Positions 16,919-25,171 are shown, numbered from the stretch's first letter. The stretch is 64,000 nt of DNA from Clostridia bacterium (GCA_017448975.1 JAFSKN010000027.1:1-64000), one strand, 5' to 3'. Numbers and translations are program-made. Notes: a model not told the origin generated them from the sequence alone.

Positions 16919-16960
16919 TTTGCGCCGGAAATTGTTACATTTGGAAGCGAAAGGCGCAGG

Positions 16961-16989
16961 TTGCGCGGGGGGAAAAACTATGGTAGAAT
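16961..16989 (+). promoter_or_regulatory. Promoter of the ribF-like gene
   Basis: TTGCGC (16961-16966) and TAGAAT (16984-16989) are 17 bases apart, divergent from the sigma-factor promoter. Confidence 0.65.
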
Positions 16990-17044
16990 AGGGCCGGATG
17001 AGGCGACGGGCAAAGCCCCGGCCGGCATCGAAGGAGTAACACAG

Positions 17045-17626
17045 ATGGATGAAATCAACGCACCCAGCGTTGTATGTTTGGGCTTTTTTGACGGGGTGCA
17101 CAAGGGGCACCTGTCGCTGCTGCGGGCGGCGGAGGACATCGCCCGGGATCAGGGGCTGATCGTATGCGTCCACACGTTTGACCGGGCGCCGGGGGAAAAG
17201 GATTTTGTGCTCACCACGCTGGCCGAACGGGAAGCGCTGCTCCGGGCGGCGGGGGCCGACCGGGTGGCGGTGAGCGCGTTCAACGAGGACATGCGGCGCA
17301 TGTCCGGCGACGCTTTTTTCCGCAGCATCGTTTTGGGAAAACTGAACGCCCGCCACGTGGTCTGCGGCGACGATCACCGCTTCGGCTACCGGGGCGGCTG
17401 GGGCGTGAAGGAGTTGGAAACGCTGTGCCATCAGGCGGGCGTGGGGCTCACGGTGTGCCCGCCGGTTTCCCTAACCGACGGCACGCGGGTATCCAGCACC
17501 GCCATTCGCAAAGCCATTTTGGCGGGGAACGCCGTTTTGGCGGAAGAAATGCTGGATCGTCCTTTGCCGCCCACCTTGAAGCAAATTTGCGCGGAGGCAA
17601 AAAAGGGCAAGGAAACGCTTGCTTAA
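17045..17626 (+). CDS. FAD synthetase-like nucleotidyltransferase (RibF N-terminal domain only)
   Basis: A 193-residue protein starting at 17045, nine bases after GGAG. It has the FAD synthetase fold motifs in order: LGFFDGVHKGHLSLL (nucleotide-binding HxGH-type loop, about 11-25), CGDDHRFGYRGGWGVKEL (about 106-123) and RVSSTAIRKAILAGNAVLAE (about 147-166). Bifunctional RibF proteins of about 310 residues carry a C-terminal riboflavin kinase domain. Here the chain ends right after LDRPLPPT, where that domain would begin. It could adenylate FMN, leaving flavokinase to another gene, or serve a paralogous role. It has its own promoter, and a further promoter precedes frr downstream. Confidence 0.85.
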   Translation: MDEINAPSVVCLGFFDGVHKGHLSLLRAAEDIARDQGLIVCVHTFDRAPGEKDFVLTTLAEREALLRAAGADRVAVSAFNEDMRRMSGDAFFRSIVLGKLNARHVVCGDDHRFGYRGGWGVKELETLCHQAGVGLTVCPPVSLTDGTRVSSTAIRKAILAGNAVLAEEMLDRPLPPTLKQICAEAKKGKETLA

Positions 17627-17647
17627 TCGGCAAAAACAGAGTAAAAT
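17619..17647 (+). promoter_or_regulatory. Promoter of the frr-polC cluster
   Basis: TTGCTT (17619-17624, overlapping the end of the previous gene) and TAAAAT (17642-17647) are 17 bases apart, 36 bases before the frr start. Confidence 0.65.
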
Positions 17648-17683
17648 AGGTATCAGCAAATCAATTGAACAGGAGGCAAGGGT

Positions 17684-18241
17684 ATGTACAGGAAAGTGAT
17701 TGACACCGCCAAGGAAAAAATGGTGAAAACCAAGGAATTCTATCAGAAGGATATGCTGTCCCTGCGGGCGGGCCGCGCCAATCCCCAGATCTTAGACCGC
17801 ATTGTGGTGGATTATTATGGCACCGCCACCCCCTTAAAGCAGATGGGCAACATCAACAGCCCCGAACCCCGCCTGCTCACCATCGCCCTGTGGGACCCCA
17901 AGGCCATCCCCCTGGTGGAAAAGGCCATTCAGAAGAGCGATTTGGGCATGAACCCCTCCAACGACGGCAAGCTCATCCGTCTGGTGGTGCCTGAATTGAA
18001 CGAGGAACGCCGCAAGGAGCTCACCAAAGTGGTGCGCAAGGGCGCGGAGGAAGCCAAGGTGGCTATGCGCAACACCCGGCGCGACGCCATGGAGCAGATC
18101 AAGAAGCTCAAGAAGGATTCCCAGATCACCGAGGACGATCAGCGCAAGGCCGAGGACGAATTGCAGAAGCTGACCGACGCCCAGATCAAGGATATTGATA
18201 AGATCGCGGCGGAAAAAGAAAAGGAGATCATGGAAGTCTGA
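17684..18241 (+). CDS. frr: Ribosome recycling factor
   Basis: A 185-residue protein of family length, with AGGAGG eight bases upstream. Characteristic blocks are LRAGRANPQILDRIVVDYYG (residues about 26-45), INSPEPRLLTIALWDPKAI, SDLGMNPSNDGKLIRLVVPE and LNEERRKELTKVVRKGAEE. RRF works with EF-G to split the post-termination ribosome. It heads the long cluster that continues to polC; its TGA overlaps the ATG of the next small gene (TGATG), so the two are translationally coupled. The placement of frr before uppS and cdsA is a common bacterial arrangement. Confidence 0.97.
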   Translation: MYRKVIDTAKEKMVKTKEFYQKDMLSLRAGRANPQILDRIVVDYYGTATPLKQMGNINSPEPRLLTIALWDPKAIPLVEKAIQKSDLGMNPSNDGKLIRLVVPELNEERRKELTKVVRKGAEEAKVAMRNTRRDAMEQIKKLKKDSQITEDDQRKAEDELQKLTDAQIKDIDKIAAEKEKEIMEV

Positions 18242-18450
18242 TGCGGAATATTTTGGGCCGCCCGCTGGGGGAGGCCCTTTCTTCCCTTTCCCCGGACGAC
18301 GCGCCGCCCCGCGTTGCGGAAACCGCCGCTCCCCGCCGGGACGGCCAAACGCGGCAGGAGGGCACGCTGCGGATCGTGGCCTGCCGGAAAGGGGTATGGA
18401 TCGCGGCCCGGTTCCTTGACGCAAATCCAGAAAGGAAAAACGAAGCATGA
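18241..18450 (+). CDS. Small coupled protein between frr and uppS (69 residues)
   Basis: The ATG at 18241 shares its A with the frr stop, and the TGA at 18450 overlaps the uppS ATG at 18447. Both ends are therefore locked to their neighbours by overlap, strong support for a translated gene. The product is basic and Pro/Arg/Ala-rich: MRNILGRPLGEALSSL, a PRVAETAAPRRDGQ stretch, and a conserved-looking end RIVACRKGVWIAARFLDANP. No membrane segment or known motif is seen. It may be a small regulatory or ribosome-linked protein, or serve mainly to couple translation of frr to uppS. I do not recognise the family. Confidence 0.65.
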   Translation: MRNILGRPLGEALSSLSPDDAPPRVAETAAPRRDGQTRQEGTLRIVACRKGVWIAARFLDANPERKNEA

Positions 18451-19160
18451 ATACATCCTCCCTTCCCCGGCACGTGGCCATCATCATGGACGGCAACGGG
18501 CGCTGGGCCAAGAAGAACGCCCTGCGGGTGGCTTTGGGCCATCGCAAGGGCGTGGAAGCCCTGCGCGCCATCATCCGCGAAAGCAGCGATATCGGCATCG
18601 AGGCCCTGTCGCTGTATGCCTTTTCCACGGAAAACTGGCGGCGCTCCCCGGAAGAGGTGGAAGCCCTGATGGGGCTGCTGCTGGAGTATTTCACCAAGGA
18701 AATCGACGAACTGGACGAAAACCGGGTGCGCATCCGCATCTTGGGCGATAAGGACGGCATGCCGGAAAAGCAGCGCCAGGCGCTGATCAACGCCGAGGAA
18801 CGGACAAAAAACAACACGGGCTTAAAGCTCAATATCGCCATCAACTACGGCGCGCGGGCGGAGCTGGCCCGGGCGGCGCGTATTCTGGCCCAAAAGGCCG
18901 TCCGGGGCGAAATACGGCCCGAGGACATTACCGAACAGGCCCTGGCGGACGAGCTGTACACCAAGGGCCTGCCGGACGTGGATCTGCTGATCCGCACCAG
19001 CGGGGAAATGCGGCTGAGCAATTTCCTTTTGTACCAGTGCGCTTATGCCGAATTTGTGTTTCCCACGGTGCTTTGGCCGGACTTCGATCTGGCCGCCTAT
19101 CATGAAGCGCTGGCCGCTTTTGGCAGCCGTGACCGGCGTTTTGGAGGACGGAAAACATGA
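18447..19160 (+). CDS. uppS: Undecaprenyl diphosphate synthase (isoprenyl transferase)
   Basis: A 237-residue cis-prenyltransferase. The pyrophosphate loop AIIMDGNGRWAKKNALR is at about 11-27 (catalytic Asp at about 15), with the YAFSTENWRRSPEEVEALM block (about 57-75) and the C-terminal RTSGEMRLSNFLLYQ motif (about 184-198). It condenses isopentenyl diphosphate onto farnesyl diphosphate, giving the lipid carrier for peptidoglycan. It starts inside the small coupled gene and ends four bases inside cdsA. The substrates come from the MEP pathway, whose dxr and ispG genes lie downstream in the same cluster. Confidence 0.97.
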   Translation: MNTSSLPRHVAIIMDGNGRWAKKNALRVALGHRKGVEALRAIIRESSDIGIEALSLYAFSTENWRRSPEEVEALMGLLLEYFTKEIDELDENRVRIRILGDKDGMPEKQRQALINAEERTKNNTGLKLNIAINYGARAELARAARILAQKAVRGEIRPEDITEQALADELYTKGLPDVDLLIRTSGEMRLSNFLLYQCAYAEFVFPTVLWPDFDLAAYHEALAAFGSRDRRFGGRKT

Positions 19161-19975
19161 TCAAGCGAACGATCACGGGCCTTGCGCTGACCGCTATGCT
19201 TTTTCTCGCCCTGTGGGGCGGCGGGCTGTGGTTTGCCGTGCCCTGCGTCATCACCACCAGCCTTTCCTTCTATGAAATGATCCGGGCCACGGTGCAGGCG
19301 GGGCACGATCCCGTGCAGTGGCCCTGCTGGCTGTGCTTCGTCCTGGCCATCCCCCTGTATCACTATTACGGCAGCGTGGTGCTGATGATGCCGCTGGTGG
19401 GCGGCGCGTTCATGCTCATTTCCATGACGGTGATTTTCCGCAAGGAGCCCAAATTGGAGGACATCACGGTGTCCTGCCTGCCGCTGGTGAGCGTGCTGCT
19501 GCCCGGCATGTGCATGCTGGGCCTGCAAAAAGCGCCGGGGCAGATGAACCAATCCATGCTGCTGGCGCTGGCCTTCGGCGTGCCCCTGATGGGGGACACC
19601 ATGGCCTACTTTATCGGCAGCCGCTTCGGCAAGCGGAAGCTGTGCCCCGCTGTAAGCCCCCATAAATCCATCGAGGGCGCGGCGGCGGGGCTGGCGGGCA
19701 GCGTGGTCTGGGCGCTGGCGACGGCGGGCGTTTTCTCCGCGTTCATTTCCATTCCGCCCTTGTGGCATTTCCTGGTGCTGGGCCTGCTGGGCGGCGTCGC
19801 CGGGCAGATGGGCGATCTGTTCGCGTCCCTGGTGAAGCGCCACTGCGGCATCAAGGATTTCAGCAACATTATTCCCGGCCACGGCGGCATGATGGACCGG
19901 CTGGACAGCGTATACTGGACGGCGATCATTATTTACGTGTATTACAATTTCGCCGCCAGCTCGTTCATGGCATAA
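19157..19975 (+). CDS. cdsA: Phosphatidate cytidylyltransferase
   Basis: A 272-residue integral membrane protein with about seven to eight hydrophobic segments. The family signature is near the C-terminus: GDLFASLVKRHCGIKDFSN followed by IIPGHGGMMDRLDS. It makes CDP-diacylglycerol from phosphatidic acid and CTP, the branch point of phospholipid synthesis. Its ATG overlaps the uppS stop by four bases. The GDTMAYFIGSRFGKRKLCP segment in the middle matches the conserved loop before the catalytic aspartates. Confidence 0.95.
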   Translation: MIKRTITGLALTAMLFLALWGGGLWFAVPCVITTSLSFYEMIRATVQAGHDPVQWPCWLCFVLAIPLYHYYGSVVLMMPLVGGAFMLISMTVIFRKEPKLEDITVSCLPLVSVLLPGMCMLGLQKAPGQMNQSMLLALAFGVPLMGDTMAYFIGSRFGKRKLCPAVSPHKSIEGAAAGLAGSVVWALATAGVFSAFISIPPLWHFLVLGLLGGVAGQMGDLFASLVKRHCGIKDFSNIIPGHGGMMDRLDSVYWTAIIIYVYYNFAASSFMA

Positions 19976-19991
19976 GAAAGGGGCAAACCGG

Positions 19992-20405
19992 GTGCGGACG
20001 GCGGCGTTTTTTCTGCTGATGGCAATTTTGGATTACTGCGTCATCAGCAGCGCCCGGAAAATCCTGCTGGATTTTCTGCGGGGGGGAACCGGCAAAAAGA
20101 ATTTCAGAAAGGTTTCTCAAAACCAGCGCTTTTGCCAGAAGGCGACGCTGTCCTATGTAAAGCACTACATCCGGGAGCCTTCCTTTTTCCGTCCGTTCCG
20201 CTTTTATTCCATGGCTTATTATGGGTATTGTACGCTGCTCCCCTGTAAATGGGCGCTGTGCGTGCTGGCAGCGGCCGGGATTATGCCCCTGCGGGTGACC
20301 GTGCCGGTTCTGTGCATCTATAACCTGGGATGGTTTACGCTCTTTTGCTGGGAAGCGCCCGGGAAGCGTCATTCCCGATACGCTGGAAGAAAATACCGGC
20401 AGTAA
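19992..20405 (+). CDS. Small membrane protein between cdsA and dxr
   Basis: A GTG at 19992 follows AAGGGG and opens 137 codons to TAA at 20405, filling the gap between cdsA and dxr. The sequence begins with a hydrophobic helix (AAFFLLMAILDYCVISSA). A basic aromatic middle follows (FRKVSQNQRFCQKATLSYV, YIREPSFFRPFRFYS), then two further hydrophobic stretches (LPCKWALCVLAAAGIMPL and VPVLCIYNLGWFTLF). Three membrane passes are likely. I do not recognise the family. The position in a co-directional operon without spare space supports translation; the GTG start and lack of a known domain keep confidence moderate. Confidence 0.6.
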   Translation: MRTAAFFLLMAILDYCVISSARKILLDFLRGGTGKKNFRKVSQNQRFCQKATLSYVKHYIREPSFFRPFRFYSMAYYGYCTLLPCKWALCVLAAAGIMPLRVTVPVLCIYNLGWFTLFCWEAPGKRHSRYAGRKYRQ

Positions 20406-20432
20406 AATGAAAAGCGAGGTCGTTCGATCAGC

Positions 20433-21596
20433 ATGAAGCGTGGTATCGCCATTTTGGGCAGCACCGGTTCCATCGGCAAACAGGCCATTGAAGTGATCGG
20501 GCTGCACCCCGACCGCTTTTTTGTAACGGCGCTTACCGCCCACAAAAACGCGGCGCTGCTGTTTGAGCAAGTGCGGGCCCTGCGGCCAAGGCTGGCGGCC
20601 CTCACCGGCGTTTCGGAGCCGGTGGAAGTGCCCGACGATCTGAAATTCTGCGAGTTTCGCTTTGGCCCCCGGGCCCTGGCGGAGGTGGCGCGGGAGGCCG
20701 AGGGCCAGGACGTGCTGGCCGCCGTGGTGGGCATGGTGGGCCTAAAATCCGTCATGGCCGCCCGGCAGGCGGGCAAGCGGGTGCTGCTGGCGAACAAGGA
20801 AACCCTGGTGGCCGGGGGCGAAATGGTGATGAACGCCTGCCCAAAGGGCACACTATTGCCTGTGGACAGCGAGCACAGCGCCATTTTCCAGTGTTTGCAG
20901 GGGGCAGGGCCGAATCCCTATGAAAGAATCCTGCTGACCGCATCCGGCGGGCCCTTCCGCACCTGGGACAAAGAGCGGGTCAAAACCGCCACGGTGGCGG
21001 AGGCGCTGGGCCATCCCACCTGGAATATGGGCGCGAAAATCACGATCGATTCGGCGTCCATGTTCAATAAGGCCCTGGAGATCATCGAGGCCAAATGGCT
21101 GTTCAACGCACGGCCCGGGCAGATTCAGGTAGTGGTGCATCCACAGAGCATCGTCCATTCCGCCGTGGAATTCAAGGACGGGGCGGTGATCGCCCAGATG
21201 GGCGTGCCGGACATGAAGCTGCCCATCCTGTACGCCATGACGTACCCGGAAAGGCTTCAAACGGGCAGCAAGCCCCTGGATTTGTTCGCCTTGGGGCAAT
21301 TGACGTTCGAGCGCCCAGACCCGGAAAAGTTCCCCGCCCTGCGTATGGCGTATGAAGCGCTGAAAGCGGGCGGCGCGGCCTGCTGCGTGCTGAACGCCGC
21401 CAACGAGGAAGCCTGCTATGCTTTCCTGCGGGGAGAAATCCCCTTCGGCCGCATTTCCGAGATCGTGGAAACCGCTTTGCAGAAGCATGGCGGCCTGCCC
21501 GCCCGGGAGTTGGACGATATCGACCGTGCCGACGCGCTGGCGCGGGAGACCGCCCGGGCGCTGATGGATGGACGAAGCGGTTCGTTGATATCATAG
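20433..21596 (+). CDS. dxr: 1-deoxy-D-xylulose 5-phosphate reductoisomerase
   Basis: A 387-residue protein with the NADPH site GSTGSIGKQAIEVIG at residues 9-23. Further family blocks are LLANKETLVAGGE, the metal and substrate motif PVDSEHSAIFQCL, LTASGGPFRTW, HPTWNMGAKITIDSASMFNK and VHPQSIVHSAVEF. It converts DXP to MEP, the first committed step of the non-mevalonate isoprenoid pathway, and needs a divalent metal. ispG of the same pathway lies three genes downstream and uppS, a consumer, lies upstream. Length and motifs are normal. Confidence 0.97.
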   Translation: MKRGIAILGSTGSIGKQAIEVIGLHPDRFFVTALTAHKNAALLFEQVRALRPRLAALTGVSEPVEVPDDLKFCEFRFGPRALAEVAREAEGQDVLAAVVGMVGLKSVMAARQAGKRVLLANKETLVAGGEMVMNACPKGTLLPVDSEHSAIFQCLQGAGPNPYERILLTASGGPFRTWDKERVKTATVAEALGHPTWNMGAKITIDSASMFNKALEIIEAKWLFNARPGQIQVVVHPQSIVHSAVEFKDGAVIAQMGVPDMKLPILYAMTYPERLQTGSKPLDLFALGQLTFERPDPEKFPALRMAYEALKAGGAACCVLNAANEEACYAFLRGEIPFGRISEIVETALQKHGGLPARELDDIDRADALARETARALMDGRSGSLIS

Positions 21597-21621
21597 CGAG
21601 GAACAATTTGGAGGAAACACC

Positions 21622-22413
21622 GTGCTTCAACAGGATCTGATCGCCTGTTTTCAGAATACGCAGCGATTGAGCCGGGAAGTGTTCAAAGAAGAAACGCGGG
21701 CTATGCAGGCGGGCACGCTGCTGTATTTTCCTGAGTATCAAGCCATAGCGCCCAAAGAAAAAAGCGCCGGACTGTCCCTGGAGGTGATGGAGGACACCAC
21801 CTTTCACTGCGCCCAGCGATTTGGGAACGGAAAAACAGCCGTGCTGAATTTCGCGAACGCCTACAACCCCGGCGGCAGCGTTGCCACCGGCGTTATGGCG
21901 CAGGAGGAATGCCTGTGCCGCAGCAGCAATTTGTATTCAAGCCTTACGCTGCCCTATCTGATGCGGAATTATTACAGGCACAACAACCGCGCCACAGGCT
22001 ACATGGGTACGGACGCGGTGATCTATTCGCCGGGCGTCATGGTTTTCAAATCAGACGACGCGCTGCCTGTTCCGCTTCCGGAACCGTTTTTTGTGGATGT
22101 GCTCACCTGCGCCGCGCCCTTCAACGAACCGAAAAAAGCCTTTTCGGAAAGCGCCCTGTCCAAGGTGTTTGAAGGCCGCATTCGGAACATTGTGGAGGTC
22201 GCCGCCGCCCATGACGCGGACACGCTGATCTTAGGCGCGTTCGGATGCGGCGCTTTCATGAATCCGCCGGAGACGGTGGCAAAGGCTTTTCGCCATATCC
22301 TGGCAGAGAAGGAATACCGCCGGTATTTCGGCCGGGTGATTTTCGCCATCAAGGGCGGCGGCCCGGAAAACGGCAATTATCAGGTGTTTTCCCGCGTGCT
22401 GGGCGAAACGTGA
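21622..22413 (+). CDS. TIGR02452-type macrodomain protein (PARG-like hydrolase)
   Basis: A GTG at 21622 follows TTGGAGG. The 263-residue protein carries the bacterial poly(ADP-ribose) glycohydrolase signature: NPGGSVATGVMAQEECLCRS (about 82-101), with the GGS loop and catalytic QEE. RSSNLYSSL and the ribose-binding LGAFGCGAFMNPP (about 206-218) follow. Such proteins hydrolyse ADP-ribose polymers or reverse ADP-ribosylation. There is no signal peptide, so it acts in the cytoplasm. It sits in tight spacing between dxr and rseP, both essential-type envelope genes, which is an unexpected place for this function. Confidence 0.85.
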   Translation: MLQQDLIACFQNTQRLSREVFKEETRAMQAGTLLYFPEYQAIAPKEKSAGLSLEVMEDTTFHCAQRFGNGKTAVLNFANAYNPGGSVATGVMAQEECLCRSSNLYSSLTLPYLMRNYYRHNNRATGYMGTDAVIYSPGVMVFKSDDALPVPLPEPFFVDVLTCAAPFNEPKKAFSESALSKVFEGRIRNIVEVAAAHDADTLILGAFGCGAFMNPPETVAKAFRHILAEKEYRRYFGRVIFAIKGGGPENGNYQVFSRVLGET

Positions 22414-22429
22414 TTTTTCAGGAGGTTTT

Positions 22430-23545
22430 ATGACAGCTTTTTATGTGTTGGCCGCCATCGTGATGTTGGGCGTGATGGTGACGGTGCACGAGGCGGGGCA
22501 TTTTTTTGCGGCCCGGCTGACGGGCATCCCGGTGAAGGAGTTTTCCATCGGCATGGGGCCCAAGCTCCTGTCCTGGAAGCGGAAAAAGCATGAAACCCAG
22601 TTTTCCATTCGGCTGATCCCCGCCGGGGGCTACTGCATGTTTTACGGCGAGGACGACACCGAGGGCAAGGAAGCGAAGGAGGACCCCCGTTCCATCGGCA
22701 AGTTCGCCCCCTGGCGGCGGATGGTGACCATTTTCATGGGTCCCGCCATGAATTTCGTGCTGGCGCTGATCGTGGCGGCGGTACTGTTCGGGATCGTGGG
22801 CGAGGACAAGGGTTATTTTATCGCGCCAAAGATTCTGTCCGTGGAGGCGGGGAGCCCGGCGGAACAGGCGGGCGTCCTGCCCGGAGACAGCCTGGAAACG
22901 GTGAACGGCCAAAGCGCCGTGGGCGTTACCGAGGACGGCACGGCCTGGAACCTGACTGTTCTGATCAATTCTTATGTGGAGGGCGGAGAACCGCTGACAC
23001 TGGGGGTGCGCAGGGGAGAGGAACTGCTTTCCGTGCAGCTCTTGCCGCGATTCAGCGAAGCGGAAAAGCGCTATCTGATCGGCGTGAGCCTGAATCCCGG
23101 TTACGTGCCGGTGTACACTTCGGTGAGTGTGTTCCGGGCCGTGCAATTGGGCGCGGATTACTGCGTGCAGGCGGCGGGCGCCATCATCGAGGCATTGCGA
23201 AACCTGATCACCACCGGCGCGGGCCTGGATCAGACCTCCGGCCCGGTGGGCATCGTGAAGCTGATCGCCGAGGAAACGGAGAAATCCGCCGCGGAATCCG
23301 CCCTGGATGCGTTTGTCACTTATGGCCGGCTGCTGGTGCTGATCTCGGTGAACTTAGGCCTGTTCAACCTGATCCCCATCCCGGGCCTGGACGGCAGCCG
23401 CCTGGTGTTCCTGCTCATCGAGGCCATCCGCCGCAAGCCCGTGCCCCAGAAGGTGGAAGCCTATGTGCATATGGCGGGGTATGTGCTGCTGTTCGGCTTC
23501 ATGATCGTGATGACGTGTAAGGATGTGCTGAATATTTTCAGGTAG
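22430..23545 (+). CDS. rseP: Site-2 intramembrane metalloprotease RseP
   Basis: A 371-residue membrane protein with AGGAGG seven bases upstream. The zinc site HEAGHF lies at about 20-25 in the first helix. A single PDZ domain spans about 125-195 (AGSPAEQAGVLPGDSLETVN). The third metal ligand is in NLIPIPGLDGSRLVF (about 312-326). It cleaves membrane-bound anti-sigma factors or signal peptide remnants inside the bilayer. The gene commonly sits between dxr and ispG in Firmicutes. The membrane anti-sigma-like protein at 15408-16301 is a conceivable, untested substrate. Confidence 0.95.
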   Translation: MTAFYVLAAIVMLGVMVTVHEAGHFFAARLTGIPVKEFSIGMGPKLLSWKRKKHETQFSIRLIPAGGYCMFYGEDDTEGKEAKEDPRSIGKFAPWRRMVTIFMGPAMNFVLALIVAAVLFGIVGEDKGYFIAPKILSVEAGSPAEQAGVLPGDSLETVNGQSAVGVTEDGTAWNLTVLINSYVEGGEPLTLGVRRGEELLSVQLLPRFSEAEKRYLIGVSLNPGYVPVYTSVSVFRAVQLGADYCVQAAGAIIEALRNLITTGAGLDQTSGPVGIVKLIAEETEKSAAESALDAFVTYGRLLVLISVNLGLFNLIPIPGLDGSRLVFLLIEAIRRKPVPQKVEAYVHMAGYVLLFGFMIVMTCKDVLNIFR

Positions 23546-23585
23546 CTCCATTGATTCACAAGGGAAAACAACGGAGGATAAAACT

Positions 23586-24641
23586 ATGGGCGCAGCAAAA
23601 CAGGTAAAGGCGGGCAGCGTATTGATCGGCGGCGGCGCGCCTGTTTCCATTCAATCCATGACCAATACGGACACCCGGGACGTGCCCGCCACCCTGGACC
23701 AGATCAGGCGACTTTCGGCGGCGGGGTGCGATTTGGTGCGCGTTTCGGTGTACGACCGGGCGTGCGCCGGGGCCGTGCGGACGCTGGTGGACCAGAGCCC
23801 GGTGCCGCTGGTGGCGGACATTCATTTTGACCACACGCTGGCCATCGCGTCCATGGAAAACGGCATTCACAAAATGCGCATCAACCCCGGCAATATCGGC
23901 AGCGCGGAGAAGGTGCGAAGGGTGGCGGACTGCGCCAAGATGCATCATGTGCCCATCCGCATCGGGGTCAACGCCGGTTCTCTGGAAAAGGATATTCTGG
24001 CGAAGTACGGCGGGCTCACGCCCCAGGGTATGGTGGACAGCGCCTTGGGGCATGTGAAGCTGCTGGAGGAAGCGGGCTTTGACGATATCGTGATTTCCAT
24101 AAAGGCCAGCGACGTGCCCACCACCGTGGAGGCGTACCGGCTGATGAACAAGGTGTGCGATTATCCCCTGCATTTGGGCGTCACCGAAGCGGGCCTGCCG
24201 GGCCAGGGCACGGTGAAAAGCGCCATCGGCATCGGGTCGCTGCTGCTGGACGGCATCGGCGACACGGTGCGCGTATCCCTGACCAGCGACCCGGTGGACG
24301 AGCCCCGGGCGGCGCTGGAAATCCTGCGGGCCCTGGGCCTGCGCAAGGGCATCCGGTTCGTGTCCTGCCCCACCTGCGGCCGCACGCAAATCAACGTAAT
24401 GGGCATCGCCCAGCGGGTGACCAAGGAATTTGCCGATATCGATTTGCCCGTCACCGTGGCGGTCATGGGCTGCGTGGTCAACGGCCCCGGAGAGGCCCGG
24501 GACGCGGACATCGCCCTGTGCGGCGGCAAGGACTGCGGCGAATTGTTCATTCACGGCAAGCCCGTGAAAAAGCTCACCGGCGATCTGGCCGAAGAATTCG
24601 TCCAGGCCGTGCGGGAATTCATCGGCAGCCTGCCCGCGTGA
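23586..24641 (+). CDS. ispG: 4-hydroxy-3-methylbut-2-en-1-yl diphosphate synthase (flavodoxin)
   Basis: A 351-residue protein. The N-terminal TIM-barrel is clear from VSIQSMTNTDTRDVPATLDQ and ADIHFDHTLAIASMENGIHK. The C-terminal iron-sulfur domain carries the cysteines of CPTCGRTQINVMGIAQ and MGCVVNGPGEARDADI that hold the [4Fe-4S] cluster. It reduces MEcPP to HMBPP in the MEP pathway. It follows dxr and rseP in the cluster and is followed after 29 bases by the deaminase gene. Length and motifs are typical. Confidence 0.97.
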   Translation: MGAAKQVKAGSVLIGGGAPVSIQSMTNTDTRDVPATLDQIRRLSAAGCDLVRVSVYDRACAGAVRTLVDQSPVPLVADIHFDHTLAIASMENGIHKMRINPGNIGSAEKVRRVADCAKMHHVPIRIGVNAGSLEKDILAKYGGLTPQGMVDSALGHVKLLEEAGFDDIVISIKASDVPTTVEAYRLMNKVCDYPLHLGVTEAGLPGQGTVKSAIGIGSLLLDGIGDTVRVSLTSDPVDEPRAALEILRALGLRKGIRFVSCPTCGRTQINVMGIAQRVTKEFADIDLPVTVAVMGCVVNGPGEARDADIALCGGKDCGELFIHGKPVKKLTGDLAEEFVQAVREFIGSLPA

Positions 24642-24670
24642 AAGCGGAAGGAAATCGGGGGGATACAAGG

Positions 24671-25156
24671 ATGATAAAAAAGCTGGCGCCCGCGGCGGAA
24701 AACATTTTCATGCGGGAGGCCATCGGGGAAGCCTGCGGCGGCATCTGCCAGCACCACGGCGGCCCCTTCGGATCGGTGATCGTGAAGGACGGCGTCATCG
24801 TGGGCCGGGGACATAACCGAGTGCTCGTTGATAAAGACCCCACCTGCCACGGGGAGGTGGCGGCCATTCGGGACGCCTGCAAAAACCTGGACACCCACGA
24901 CCTTTCCGGCTGCGTGCTTTATACCACCGGCGAGCCGTGCCCCATGTGCCTGTTCGCCTGCCTGTGGGCTAATATCGGTCAGGTATACTACGGCTGCACC
25001 ATCGGGGATAACGCCATGATCGGCTTTCGGGACGAACGCTTTGACGACCTGACGGGCGGCAGAGAGCGATTGAAGGATTATCTCACCTGCATCGACCGGG
25101 ACGCCTGCCTGGCGCTTTTTCGGGCATACCAGGATATGGAACACGATTTGTATTGA
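24671..25156 (+). CDS. Nucleoside/guanine deaminase family protein
   Basis: I start at the ATG at 24671, downstream of a GGGGGGAT site. The 161-residue protein has the zinc-dependent cytidine-deaminase-like fold: TCHGEVAAIRDAC (zinc His and catalytic Glu, about 57-69) and TTGEPCPMCLFAC (two zinc cysteines, about 84-96). The length and the region after PCPMC resemble guanine deaminases of the GuaD type (AIxWA-like, then IGFRDERFDD). A His-Gly-Glu replaces the common His-Ala-Glu. It probably deaminates guanine or a related base in salvage. It lies 15 bases before polC. Confidence 0.85.
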   Translation: MIKKLAPAAENIFMREAIGEACGGICQHHGGPFGSVIVKDGVIVGRGHNRVLVDKDPTCHGEVAAIRDACKNLDTHDLSGCVLYTTGEPCPMCLFACLWANIGQVYYGCTIGDNAMIGFRDERFDDLTGGRERLKDYLTCIDRDACLALFRAYQDMEHDLY

Positions 25157-25171
25157 AAAAAGGTACAGAAC

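Noticed and set aside
24155..24640. Plus-strand frame overlapping ispG and running into the deaminase gene
   Set aside because: Only the part from 24671 encodes a recognisable protein; the earlier part is an out-of-frame reading of ispG with Arg/Gly/Pro-rich sequence.
23556..24668. Minus-strand 370-codon frame opposite ispG
   Set aside because: ispG on the plus strand has all family motifs; the minus frame has no ribosome site and His/Gln-rich antisense composition.
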